A stretch of DNA of 64,000 bases from Marinoscillum sp. MHG1-6. Its GTDB lineage: Bacteria > Bacteroidota > Bacteroidia > Cytophagales > Cyclobacteriaceae. How positions within the stretch are numbered: position 1 is the first letter of the stretch; every line of letters begins with the position of its first letter. This document shows, one piece after another, positions 35,368-43,785 of the stretch. The notes beneath the pieces were generated by a model, which made no database searches, was not told the origin of the DNA, and saw only the letters and a list, made by a program, of their open reading frames with translations. A program made the translations under genes and the position numbers. The stretch is taken from assembly GCF_024714475.1 (NCBI RefSeq), contig NZ_JAMZMI010000003.1, positions 186,001 to 250,000 of the forward strand, in the 5' to 3' direction.

Positions 35368-35418
35368 GGAGGTCGAGCCGCGGAGGCCGGGCCGCGGAGG
35401 CCGGGCCTCGAAGGCAGG
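35368..35418. repeat. tandem 14-bp repeat, second locus
   Basis: GGAGGTCGAGCCGC, GGAGGCCGGGCCGC, GGAGGCCGGGCCTC and a partial GAAGGCAGG in direct succession, between ATTCCTGC and AATCCC. It is the reverse complement of the unit at 10855. A single unit is seen at 35051-35064. Confidence 0.85.
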
Positions 35419-35595
35419 AATCCCATCAAACAATTATCCCTCCTCAAGCCGGAGAGGCTCCCACTTTTTCTTGTCAAAAAGTAGGCAAAAGACACTGAAA
35501 AAATAAACGCGCGAGGCCCCTACCCTCATCTGCCGCCATTTTTTCGTCAGCCCTCCAAAACGTAAAAACCACAGCTTACAGCTTCGTCAACCTTT

Positions 35596-35688
35596 AAGCT
35601 GCTCCGCATTTGTAATGCGGAAGCTTAGACAGTACGAACAATATTTCGAGCGCAATGCAATTGCGCTCGAGCAGGGGGACTAACAACT
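35596..35688. repeat. 90-bp double-hairpin repeat, copy A
   Basis: First hairpin CCGCATT-TGT-AATGCGG, then AAGCTTAGACAG..CGAACAATATTT, then a second hairpin GAGCGCAAT-GCA-ATTGCGCTC and a GGACTAACAAC tail. Full copy at 37428-37519, shorter copy at 37083-37137. The structure is REP-like; no associated transposase is in the window. Confidence 0.8.
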
Positions 35689-35689
35689 A

Positions 35690-35734
35690 CTCCAAAGATC
35701 CTTTCAGGATTGACTTTCTGGCGGGTAATTAAAA
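35690..35734. repeat. dispersed 45-bp repeat, copy 3
   Basis: CTCCAAAGATCCTTTCAGG followed by the CTGGCGGGTAATT end. It directly abuts double-hairpin repeat copy A. Confidence 0.7.
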
Positions 35735-35950
35735 CGGACGAATGATAACTGCTCACTGTTCTATCTTATATAGAATAAACCGAATGTATTTCTTGCGAAA
35801 TATCGAGCAAATCGTATTTTTATACTGAAGATGAGCGACTTAGCCGGTTATGATCGGCTCACTGTTGGATTTTAATCCAGGCATATGCATAGGAGCACAA
35901 GATTTGGATGCTATAAGACACAATTAGATTCATAAAAAATGAACATCTAA

Positions 35951-36463
35951 ATGAAAAAAACTCTTTTGTCTTTGTTTTTTTTTATTTCATTGACTCTTAC
36001 AGCGCAATCTATACGTCATGGTTATGTACTTAAACCGGACGAAGGTGAAAAACCAGGTTCAAAGCGAACCATAAAAGGCCGTCCAAAGAGTGGAACACAA
36101 GGGGGAGTAATGATCATTGATAAATTGCCTCCCGGCTTTGAAACAACATTTCACGTACACGATGAAGCCGACGAATTCTTTTATGTAATCAACGGAGATG
36201 GAACTGCAGAATTTGATGGTAAAGAACAAAATATCTCTACCGGCTACGTAATTTTCGTTCCAGCAGGTGGTGAACATAAATTGAAGGTATCATAAGATGG
36301 CCCCATGGAACTCCTTTTCTTTTTTGATAAGCCAGGGGCTGATCAATGGTTTAGAGAAGCTCATGAAAAGTATTTTTCCAAGTCCATCCCACTTACTGTA
36401 GAAGCTTGTAATGAACTGGGTGAAAAGTATGGATATAGATGTATTGATAAAAGTAAAAATTAA
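35951..36463 (+). pseudogene. cupin-domain secreted protein split by an in-frame stop
   Basis: The first 114 codons encode a signal peptide (1-19, ending LTAQ) and a cupin barrel with FHVHDEADEFFYVINGDGTAEFDG and GYVIFVPAGGEHKLKV. A TAA at 36293-36295 ends this frame, but the same frame continues without shift as DGPMELLFFFDKPGADQWF... to a TAA at 36461-36463, giving the C-terminal half expected of this cupin family. A single base change in one codon explains it. The gene is therefore probably inactive unless the stop is suppressed or is a sequencing error. It sits in the repeat-rich gap inside the PUL. Confidence 0.75.
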
Positions 36464-36553
36464 TAATTTGATCAAAACGGCATATAACATTATGTATGAA
36501 ATCATAGCCGCACAAACTCAACTTACAAACCTTAGCCATAACCAAACAAAGAC

Positions 36554-37075
36554 ATGAACCTGGAAGTGCTTCAGTTGATTGTAGAATTAGTCAGTGCTAT
36601 TGCCGTGATATGGACATTGATTTACCTGGCGAAACAAATAAAAGACAGCACCAACATTGCCGCATCTAATGCAAGACAAGCAATTTCTGAATCACTGTTA
36701 TCCAACACCATTACTTACTTCAGCGATTCAGAATTTCGGTCAATATTTAATAAACATCTAAAAGGCGAGGAGCTTAAAACCGAGCAAATTCTTTACCTGG
36801 CGACTTACAGTTATTTTTTTTTCCGTAGTTATGAAAACATACATTATCAATACAGGAATAAATTAGTTTCTACTGAAGACTGGGGTGCCTTTAGAACAAA
36901 CTTGAAAGCCCTCTGTCAAACGCCAGCTCTTCGAGATTTTTGGAAGAGAGAGAATCAAAACTTCAATAAATCCTTTCAAGCTGAAGTTTCTAAAATTTTT
37001 CAAGAGCTCAATGAAGAACCTACCCTGATGCCTGATGCTTTGTTTCAGCCAAAAAATAAATCCAAAGACTCATAA
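36554..37075 (+). CDS. membrane-anchored hypothetical protein
   Basis: 173 residues with one N-terminal helix (about 7-27, VELVSAIAVIWTLIYLA) followed by a helical cytosolic body (KQIKDSTNIAASNARQAISESLLS, and so on). Proteins of this type are widespread in marine bacteria and have no known role. It stands alone between repeat elements. Confidence 0.65.
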   Translation: MNLEVLQLIVELVSAIAVIWTLIYLAKQIKDSTNIAASNARQAISESLLSNTITYFSDSEFRSIFNKHLKGEELKTEQILYLATYSYFFFRSYENIHYQYRNKLVSTEDWGAFRTNLKALCQTPALRDFWKRENQNFNKSFQAEVSKIFQELNEEPTLMPDALFQPKNKSKDS

Positions 37076-37082
37076 CTAATTA

Positions 37083-37137
37083 CGCTGCTCCGCATTTGTA
37101 ATGCGGAAGCTTAGACAGCACGAACAATATTTCGAGG
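37083..37137. repeat. 90-bp double-hairpin repeat, copy B (truncated)
   Basis: Keeps the first hairpin CCGCATT-TGT-AATGCGG and the AAGCTTAGACAGCACGAACA section up to TTTCGAG, but the second hairpin is lost. Confidence 0.75.
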
Positions 37138-37427
37138 GTAATGTTGGGTTGGAGCAAATAACACAGAACACCCTCAGCACTACACTCCAGTGACTACACT
37201 CCACGGCCGTGAGGCCGCGTCTTCTCACCGGAGCTGTATTTGAGACGCACCTGCCCCTCCACCCTATGGGTGTCCAAAGCCCAAATAAGGTTCCTTGTGT
37301 GAAGACTGATATCAATTAATTAGAGAATATTACTTCGTCGTTCCTCCTCATCTCTAAATTGCTCATCCGCCCACCAATTTTCCACCAGCCCGCCTTCACG
37401 CAGACAGGCTGCACTACATAGTTGGTT

Positions 37428-37519
37428 TAGCTGCTCCGCATTTATAATGTGGAAGCTTAGACAGGACAAACAATATTTCGAGCGCAATGCAATTGCGCTC
37501 GAGCAGAGGGACTAACAAC
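37428..37519. repeat. 90-bp double-hairpin repeat, copy C
   Basis: Full-length copy. The first hairpin carries G-U-compatible changes (CCGCATT-TAT-AATGTGG); the second hairpin GAGCGCAAT-GCA-ATTGCGCTC is identical to copy A. Confidence 0.8.
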
Positions 37520-37579
37520 AATTTAAAGCAACTAACAAATCCTATCAATCATAAGAAGCGGCTGGTACGTGCTACCCCC

Positions 37580-39733
37580 TCACTCCACGACCACTCTTTT
37601 TACGACCCGCTCGCCATCCAGATCCATCTGTAGCAGGTAAAGGCCTTTATCTACGGGTAGGTTTAAGGTGAATTGATTGATATTTTGTTTTTCTTTTGTT
37701 AGGAGTACCTCTCCGGAGAGGTTGATCAATTGAATGGCTGCCTGATGATATGTCCGATCCAATTGTACACTCATCACTCCCTCTCGCAAGGGCATGGGGT
37801 AAAGGATCAGTTTATCCTGAGAATCAATCCCCAGGATCTCCTCTTCTCCTTCCGCTGCGCAGTCAGATAGATAGCTGCAGTCATCGAGCCACAACTTCAC
37901 GGCATAGCTTCCGGGCACTTCGGGAGTGAAGTTTCTGCCAGTGGCACCGGCTATAGCTTCATTTGTTTCGCAATTGATCCACTCGTAAGCCACGCCCTCC
38001 ATTGTGCTTAAGAGGGTATTTCCACTGACTATAATGTCAATATCTACGGCATTCACGCTTTCTATTTCTATCGTGACCACGCTATCCTCTCCTGAGACAG
38101 CCGTCAAAGTCTGCTGGTACACTCCCGGAGCATCATAAGTTTCTCCCGCAACAGTGTAGCTGCTTTCACAAGTTTTGATGTTTACATAGCCGGACAGGGT
38201 CGACTGCGCCACACTGCGTCTTGTAAACTCCAACTCAAATGAATCAATCACCGCCTGAAAGGCCACATCCTCTGCCAGATTGGTGGTTTCATTAGGGTCA
38301 TTGTCGAGGTCATAAAGCTGGAAACCTCCGGGCGCTCCATATCGCTCTCCTGCATCATAATCCATCTGCACCCACTTCGTGTAGCGGTACTGTTCATTGC
38401 GCAAGGTATATCCCATATAGGCTCCACGAGGAAATTGTCCCATCGCCGCATATCGGACAGTCGCTGAAGCGTCCTCGAGTATGGGCAACAAGCTTTTTCC
38501 GCTCAATTCATCAGGCTTTGATAAGCCCGTCAGGTCACAGAGTGTTGGGTAGATGTCTACAAACTCCACAGGAGAATTGGAGCTTTGGCCCGCAGCCCCC
38601 ATCCCAGGATCTGCAATGATCAGCGGGGAACGTACCGCCTGCTCAAGGTTGGAGTGCTTGCCCCAAAGGTTGTGATCACCCAAATGCCAGCCATGGTCGC
38701 CCCACAGGACAATGGTCGTATTATCCATGAGCCCCGTCGTATCCATTTTATCAATGATCTTACCGATCTGCGCATCAATGTAGGAAACACAAGCAAAATA
38801 GCCGTGAATCAGTTTTTTCTGCTCCTCATCGTTCAGGTCCCGATCCTGGAAATAGGGAACATCAGAATAGCTATTGGTCATCTCGCCATTGTTTCGCCAG
38901 ACCATGGTCGGCACGTCCGCCGGTTGCTCCTGGAATGACGCGATGGCTATATCATTGATATCGTAGAGGTCCCAGTACTTTTTAGGTGCGTTGAAGGGCA
39001 GGTGAGGTTTGGAGAAGCCTGCCACCAGGAAAAACGGGTTAGAGGCTTCATTCACCTGATCCAGCTTTTGCAATATCCATTCGGCTGTGGCCCCATCTTT
39101 ATAGGAGTTGTCCGGAAGCTCCAGACCTTCTGCTGAGGGCTTGGCATCGGGAAAGAGCTTGACTCCTTCACTTTCATTCGCGCCCGGGTTATCTATCATG
39201 TATTGCTCAAATGCCGCATCGTCTGATGGAGTCTGCGGGTTGTGATACCCTTTATAACCACTTCCCGTGGTCGCATCATAATAACTTTCACTCACTGAGT
39301 GCTGATACTCTTCGGACCAGGACACAGTATCATATTGATCATCGACAGAACGAGGATCAAAGAGTTTTCCGGCGCCAAGGGTGTAATAGCCATTGAGTTT
39401 GAAATGCTGCGGTAAAGTGATGACGTCGGGGTTTTTATCCCTTATCAGTGTTTTTAAATCATAGACCGCTGTTTCATCCGGATACAAACCTGTGAGCAGA
39501 CTCGCCCTTGAAGGTGCGCAAACAGCCTGCTGGCAAGAGGCATTCAAAAAGGTGGTCCCTCTGGCAGCAATGCGATCGATGTTAGGGGTTACGGCCAGGT
39601 CATCTCCATACGCGGACAACAATGGCTTCAAATCATCAATAGCAATAATCAGTACATTTTTCTGAGCGCTGGCATGAAAGCATAGTACGGCCATTAATGC
39701 CATCAGGCAAACTTTTCTCTTGGTGTTCATCAT
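37580..39733 (-). CDS. Cys-type sulfatase (S1_7-like) with T9SS sorting domain
   Basis: Signal peptide (1-24), S1 sulfatase (about 26-505) with active-site C72 in QQAVCAPSRASLLTG and metal residues in AIDDLKP and LWGDHGWHLGDH, then a beta-rich linker region (about 515-640, with CESSYTVAGETYDAPGVYQQTL resembling adhesin-type repeats) and a T9SS sorting domain (about 650-717, LILYPMPLREGVMSV). Last gene of the main PUL operon. The ATG overlaps the stop of the S1_8-like gene before it by four bases (ATGA), so the two are translationally coupled. Predicted to act at the cell surface. Confidence 0.92.
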   Translation of the reverse strand: MMNTKRKVCLMALMAVLCFHASAQKNVLIIAIDDLKPLLSAYGDDLAVTPNIDRIAARGTTFLNASCQQAVCAPSRASLLTGLYPDETAVYDLKTLIRDKNPDVITLPQHFKLNGYYTLGAGKLFDPRSVDDQYDTVSWSEEYQHSVSESYYDATTGSGYKGYHNPQTPSDDAAFEQYMIDNPGANESEGVKLFPDAKPSAEGLELPDNSYKDGATAEWILQKLDQVNEASNPFFLVAGFSKPHLPFNAPKKYWDLYDINDIAIASFQEQPADVPTMVWRNNGEMTNSYSDVPYFQDRDLNDEEQKKLIHGYFACVSYIDAQIGKIIDKMDTTGLMDNTTIVLWGDHGWHLGDHNLWGKHSNLEQAVRSPLIIADPGMGAAGQSSNSPVEFVDIYPTLCDLTGLSKPDELSGKSLLPILEDASATVRYAAMGQFPRGAYMGYTLRNEQYRYTKWVQMDYDAGERYGAPGGFQLYDLDNDPNETTNLAEDVAFQAVIDSFELEFTRRSVAQSTLSGYVNIKTCESSYTVAGETYDAPGVYQQTLTAVSGEDSVVTIEIESVNAVDIDIIVSGNTLLSTMEGVAYEWINCETNEAIAGATGRNFTPEVPGSYAVKLWLDDCSYLSDCAAEGEEEILGIDSQDKLILYPMPLREGVMSVQLDRTYHQAAIQLINLSGEVLLTKEKQNINQFTLNLPVDKGLYLLQMDLDGERVVKRVVVE

Positions 39734-41388
39734 TTCACTTTTATGATCTCGCTATCCCTGTATCCGATCCTTGTGTTGACCACATACATATGCTGATCTT
39801 CCTTCAGCTGTATTGGTTGGTGATAAGGTTGCCAGCCGGACTCCGTGCCCGGGGTTACTGACTCGCTCGTCAGGTGGTAGGCCAAAGAGGCTCCCTCTAG
39901 CTGAGTACTGCAAGTCACCACCCCTTTCTTGCATTCGACTTTAGGTGCAGGACAAACAGGCTGAACGCCATCAGGCCACATTTCATTGAGCATTTCTGTT
40001 TCTGGAATCGTGCTGCGATCACCTACTTCGGCTAGCCAGGCATCCATCACATTCCTCAGTTCGGTAATCTCCTCCTCGTATGCAGGATTGCGGATCTCAT
40101 TGTTCAAGTTAAATGGGTCGGTAGCTCTGACATAAAACTCCTCAGCCGTTTTTGTATTTCTAAACCAGTACTCCTGGTTTTCATCAAGCTTTCCGGCGGC
40201 ACGCATTTCCAGTAATTCATTCATCATCGGGATGCTCTTTCGATAGCTTACGTCTTTATAGGCCGGCAATTCGGTGTGGTAGTTTCTCACATAGACAAAG
40301 TCCTTTGTGATCACACTCCTGATGCGATCACTGAACTCATCAAAACGATCTCCCGACCCAAAAATGTAGGGTTTTCCCGTGGTCTTCTGCCCTCCCAAAA
40401 AGGCACGACCTTGCAGATGATCTGGAATTTCAATTCCCGCTAAGGAAAGGATGGTCGGCGCGAGATCGACAAATGAAACCATCTCCTCTCTAAACTCCTG
40501 CTGTAGCTGGTCAGGTAGCCGCACCATCATCGGCACACGCAAGCCAGATACGTAATGCTCGCGCTTACCTCTCGGCAGCGGCCCACCGTGATCGCTGAAA
40601 AAGAAAATGATCGTATTATCAAGCAAGCCGGCTTCCTCCAGTTCTCGGATCCGCTCCCCTATCTCCGCATCCATCAATTCGATATTGGAATAGTTTCTGG
40701 CAACATCCCGACGTACGGTTTCTGTATCGGGATAGTAATCGGGTAGCGGAACTTCAGCCGGATCAACTGTCAGCTTTTTTTTGGCATTGTACCAAATCCT
40801 GGACTCGTGCGTCGTACTAGAGTTGAAGACTGCAAAGAAGGGCTGCCCTTCCTCTCTGTGTTTCCAATGGGCATCATTACCATTCTCATCCCAGGAGGTC
40901 AGCGGTGCTGCAAACTGGTAATCCGTCTTGGGGTTGTTGGTACAGAAATAATCCTGCTTTCGCAAATACTCTGTAAAGCACTTCACCGCAGAAGGAAGGA
41001 CCGCTGAATAGAGCGGCACCGGGAGTCCATTGATATCCTGAGCTTTCGATTCACCGGAGTACTCTCGCGTTCCCCAGCCCATTATATCCTTGCCCGCCCG
41101 CATGTGTTGGGTCCCAATGGAAATGGGGTACATTCCCGTTATGATAGAGGAGCGCGATGGTCCGCAGACGCCTACCGTAGCAAATGCCTGCGTGAAGATG
41201 AGGCTTTCTGCTGCCAGGCGATCAAGGTTTGGAGTGCTTGCCGTGGCATCACCATACATGGATAAGGTCGGGCTGATGTCTTCGCACGTGAGCCAAAGAA
41301 TATTGGGTTGCTGCTGTGCAGCAAGTTCAACGGACAGGATGCCTATCAAAAAACTAAAGAATACGCACCTCAACCTCATATTCTCCAT
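39730..41388 (-). CDS. Cys-type sulfatase (S1_8, heparan-sulfamidase-like)
   Basis: Signal peptide (about 1-24), S1 sulfatase with active-site C75 in VGVCGPSRSSIITGMYP, NILWLTCEDISPTLSMYGD as metal site with C/E variations, and FFFSDHGGPLPRGKREHYVSG. This set of blocks is typical of N-sulfoglucosamine sulfohydrolase-like enzymes (S1_8). Such proteins in PULs also act on O-sulfates of plant or algal glycans, so the name does not fix the substrate. The last 65 residues form a small beta domain (VVTCSTQLEGASLAYHLTSES) like a chitobiase C-terminal domain. The start overlaps the end of the esterase gene by 35 bases. Confidence 0.9.
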   Translation of the reverse strand: MENMRLRCVFFSFLIGILSVELAAQQQPNILWLTCEDISPTLSMYGDATASTPNLDRLAAESLIFTQAFATVGVCGPSRSSIITGMYPISIGTQHMRAGKDIMGWGTREYSGESKAQDINGLPVPLYSAVLPSAVKCFTEYLRKQDYFCTNNPKTDYQFAAPLTSWDENGNDAHWKHREEGQPFFAVFNSSTTHESRIWYNAKKKLTVDPAEVPLPDYYPDTETVRRDVARNYSNIELMDAEIGERIRELEEAGLLDNTIIFFFSDHGGPLPRGKREHYVSGLRVPMMVRLPDQLQQEFREEMVSFVDLAPTILSLAGIEIPDHLQGRAFLGGQKTTGKPYIFGSGDRFDEFSDRIRSVITKDFVYVRNYHTELPAYKDVSYRKSIPMMNELLEMRAAGKLDENQEYWFRNTKTAEEFYVRATDPFNLNNEIRNPAYEEEITELRNVMDAWLAEVGDRSTIPETEMLNEMWPDGVQPVCPAPKVECKKGVVTCSTQLEGASLAYHLTSESVTPGTESGWQPYHQPIQLKEDQHMYVVNTRIGYRDSEIIKVK

Positions 41389-42229
41389 ATTGTTCAGTTA
41401 TCGTGGATTCCCCTTCAATCAGACCCAACTCCTGCAAAAACTGATCGCATTGATCGGTCGTATCAATGAAGAATTTAATGGGTTTTCGCGCAAAAAAGGC
41501 ATGCTCCTGTCCTTCATAAAGCACGAGACGACAGACTTGCCCGGCTTCTTCCATCAAAGATTTATAACGTTTGGCCGTGGGAACAGGCAGTACTTTATCA
41601 TTTGTCCCCACCATGATAATGGTAGGTGGCTGATTTTCTCCAATATTGTCAATTGGGCTGATCTCCTCATGTCTTCCTTCCATTCTTTGGTAACCAAAAC
41701 CTTCAGGACCGGTATCCAGCACGGGATTGAAGAGCAACAATGCCGCGGGACGTTCCTTAGATTTCCCCCAAAACGCCGTGGTCGTAGCTAGGTGCCCACC
41801 GGCTGATCCGCCCCCCACAACAATATTTTTCTTATCGATACTCAATTTCCGGGCATGCTTTAGCAGGTATTGGTAGGCATGATACGCATCCTGAGTTGCG
41901 TCAAAAGGTGTAGTGCCATGCACGTCTTTAACCCGGTAATCGATACTAAAAGTGATCATGCCCCTGGAAGCAAAGTACATGCACTGCCGTTTGAAAGCTT
42001 TATGATCTCCCTGGTTCCAGCCACCACCATGGATAAACATAATGGCCTTGTAGGTTTTCTGATCATCAAAGTCCAGCGGCCGGTACATATGCAAATACAA
42101 TTGAGTCGTATCAACCTGCTTGTAGAGGATGGCGGTTGATTCAATTTCTATTCGCTGCTGCGCGACAACCATTAATGCGCCGAAAAGGCATAACGAAGTC
42201 AACGCTATTTGAATCTTATAATCTTTCAT
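41354..42229 (-). CDS. secreted alpha/beta-hydrolase esterase
   Basis: BD-FAE/acetyl-esterase-type hydrolase. The start at 42229 (MKDYKIQIALTSLCLFGALMVVAQQ) gives a clean signal peptide; the ATG at 42247 would overlap the previous gene by 11 bases. Oxyanion motif HGGGW, nucleophile Ser in GGGSAGGH, Asp in GTNDKVLP and His in EGQEHAFF complete the catalytic set. In this setting it would remove acetyl or other ester groups from the glycan so that the sulfatases and GH10 can work; that role is inference. About 291 residues. Confidence 0.88.
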   Translation of the reverse strand: MKDYKIQIALTSLCLFGALMVVAQQRIEIESTAILYKQVDTTQLYLHMYRPLDFDDQKTYKAIMFIHGGGWNQGDHKAFKRQCMYFASRGMITFSIDYRVKDVHGTTPFDATQDAYHAYQYLLKHARKLSIDKKNIVVGGGSAGGHLATTTAFWGKSKERPAALLLFNPVLDTGPEGFGYQRMEGRHEEISPIDNIGENQPPTIIMVGTNDKVLPVPTAKRYKSLMEEAGQVCRLVLYEGQEHAFFARKPIKFFIDTTDQCDQFLQELGLIEGESTITEQYGEYEVEVRIL

Positions 42230-42236
42230 ATGGTCA

Positions 42237-43778
42237 CTACTTTTCAATACAAGATTTTAGATAGCTTTTCATCTCCGCCATCACTTGATCATATTCCGGG
42301 TCGTTGGCCCGACTGACCTTTTCGAGGGGATCCTCTTCATAATCATAAAGCTCGGTCGCGATGAGGTTTTCTTCCTTGTAGTTGCCATTTTGTGCATTCG
42401 TTCCCTGATGCCACTCTATATACCGATAGCGCTCATTTCTCAGCGCATAACCCATTCTGTCCCCTCTAGGGTACTGGCTGAGGGCTGCTTCCTTCACCTT
42501 TTTTGTTTTTCCGGAAACGATAGGAAGTAAACTCGTGCCGGGAAGATGGCCCGGAGTTTCAACACCCGTCAGGTCACAAATGGTTGGAAAAATATCAATC
42601 AACTCTACCGGACTGTCATTTCGCTGAGCATTCGCATAATCAGGATCGGAGATCATGAGTGGGGTCCGCGTAGCTTGCTCGAAATTGGAATGTTTGTTCC
42701 AAAGCCCATGATCTCCCAGGTGCCAACCGTGATCACCCACCAAAACCACGGTAGTGTTCCGCTCCAGTCCTGATTCTTTCAAAAAGCCAAGTACCTTCCC
42801 AATCTGCGCATCGACATAGGAAACGCATGCATAATACCCATGGATCAACTCACGTTGCTTAGCTTCGATGACGGCTCCCTTTTCATTGAGACTGCCTTTT
42901 ATGTCCGAGTAGTTTTTTAGTTCCCCGAACGTATGATAGGCATAGGCGGGAGAACCCTGGGCATGCTCCTGAAACTCCGCTAACTGAATTTCATTACGAT
43001 CGTACAGGTCCCAATATTTCTTTGGTGCCACGAAAGGCAAATGGGGCTTATGGAAACCCACCACCATAAAAAAGGGCAGATCCCCTTTACTCAACTCCTC
43101 CATCTGCCGCATACTTTCCAAAGCAATCGCACCATCGGCATAGGCATCATCCGGCACATCAATGCATTCTGTTGACTGTCTAACCCCTCGTTTTTTGAAT
43201 TCGCGATTGACTGCCCGCCAAACCTTATCGCTCGTAGGATCGCCGGGGTAGTCTTCCTTAATTTCATTATAGAGCGCTAATGCCTCAGGGCTCTGGTAAT
43301 CGAAATTGGCCGGGATCCCATATCCATCCACATAGGTCAGATCCAAATCCTCCACGAAAGGCCGGGTCCATGATTGGACGTCGTTCTTTACTGCACCGTG
43401 CAATACCTTCCCCATCCCTACGGTTTCATAACCCTGCTGCTTAAAGTACTCCGGCATGGTCAGAATATCGGGCACCATATCCCTCATTTTGGTCTTGAGG
43501 TCCCAGACCTTCGTGTAGTCCGGTCGCATTCCGGTCAGAAAACTCACCCTGGAGGGAGCGCATACCGCCTGCTGGCAATGGGCATTGGTAAACGAGGTAC
43601 TCTTCGCCATCAGCGCATCCAGGTTCGGAGTGATCATTTGTTCCTGATCAAAACCATTAATCATCGGCTTCAGATCATCCACGATGATAAATAACACGTT
43701 TTTCTCCTGTGCTTTCAGATGAAACCCAAGAAGTATGATCACCAGCCATACTACTACGCCTTTATAACTAGCTCGCAT
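42237..43778 (-). CDS. Cys-type sulfatase (S1_7-like)
   Basis: Signal peptide (about 1-23), then one S1 domain of about 490 residues with active-site C73 in QQAVCAPSRVSFLTG, IVDDLKP, GFHKPHLPFVAPKKYWDLYD and VGDHGWHLGDH. No sorting domain, so probably periplasmic. It is most similar in this window to the sulfatase half of the next upstream gene (43786-47256), which ends 7 bases before its start. Tandem duplication followed by fusion or loss of the GH10 part is the simplest reading. Confidence 0.92.
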   Translation of the reverse strand: MRASYKGVVVWLVIILLGFHLKAQEKNVLFIIVDDLKPMINGFDQEQMITPNLDALMAKSTSFTNAHCQQAVCAPSRVSFLTGMRPDYTKVWDLKTKMRDMVPDILTMPEYFKQQGYETVGMGKVLHGAVKNDVQSWTRPFVEDLDLTYVDGYGIPANFDYQSPEALALYNEIKEDYPGDPTSDKVWRAVNREFKKRGVRQSTECIDVPDDAYADGAIALESMRQMEELSKGDLPFFMVVGFHKPHLPFVAPKKYWDLYDRNEIQLAEFQEHAQGSPAYAYHTFGELKNYSDIKGSLNEKGAVIEAKQRELIHGYYACVSYVDAQIGKVLGFLKESGLERNTTVVLVGDHGWHLGDHGLWNKHSNFEQATRTPLMISDPDYANAQRNDSPVELIDIFPTICDLTGVETPGHLPGTSLLPIVSGKTKKVKEAALSQYPRGDRMGYALRNERYRYIEWHQGTNAQNGNYKEENLIATELYDYEEDPLEKVSRANDPEYDQVMAEMKSYLKSCIEK

Positions 43779-43785
43779 GTTCCGT

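Larger units (their letters stand above)
34829..35950. other. 1.1-kb gene-free region packed with dispersed repeats
   Basis: No convincing gene. Contains at least four repeat types: 'cattcctgcg..gcaggaatccc' hairpins (35040-35120 and 35358-35425), a 'cattacgag...aatgacgg' palindromic element (about 35268-35340), two copies of the 45-bp repeat, and a 90-bp double-hairpin repeat. Together with the next gene, a broken cupin, it looks like a junction where sequence has been inserted and lost. Confidence 0.75.
37076..37579. other. repeat-bearing spacer at the end of the main PUL operon
   Basis: Holds two copies of the double-hairpin repeat (37083-37137 and 37428-37519), the palindrome CACGGCCGTG (about 37201-37210) and CACCC-TAT-GGGTG (about 37260-37272). 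No gene seen. Confidence 0.65.

Noticed and set aside
37076-37315. 79-residue minus-strand frame
   Set aside because: It lies in a repeat and palindrome cluster and has no protein-like composition.
41090-41791. 233-residue frame antisense to the S1_8-like sulfatase and esterase genes
   Set aside because: Both genes on the other strand have active-site motifs and operon structure; this frame looks like a shadow.
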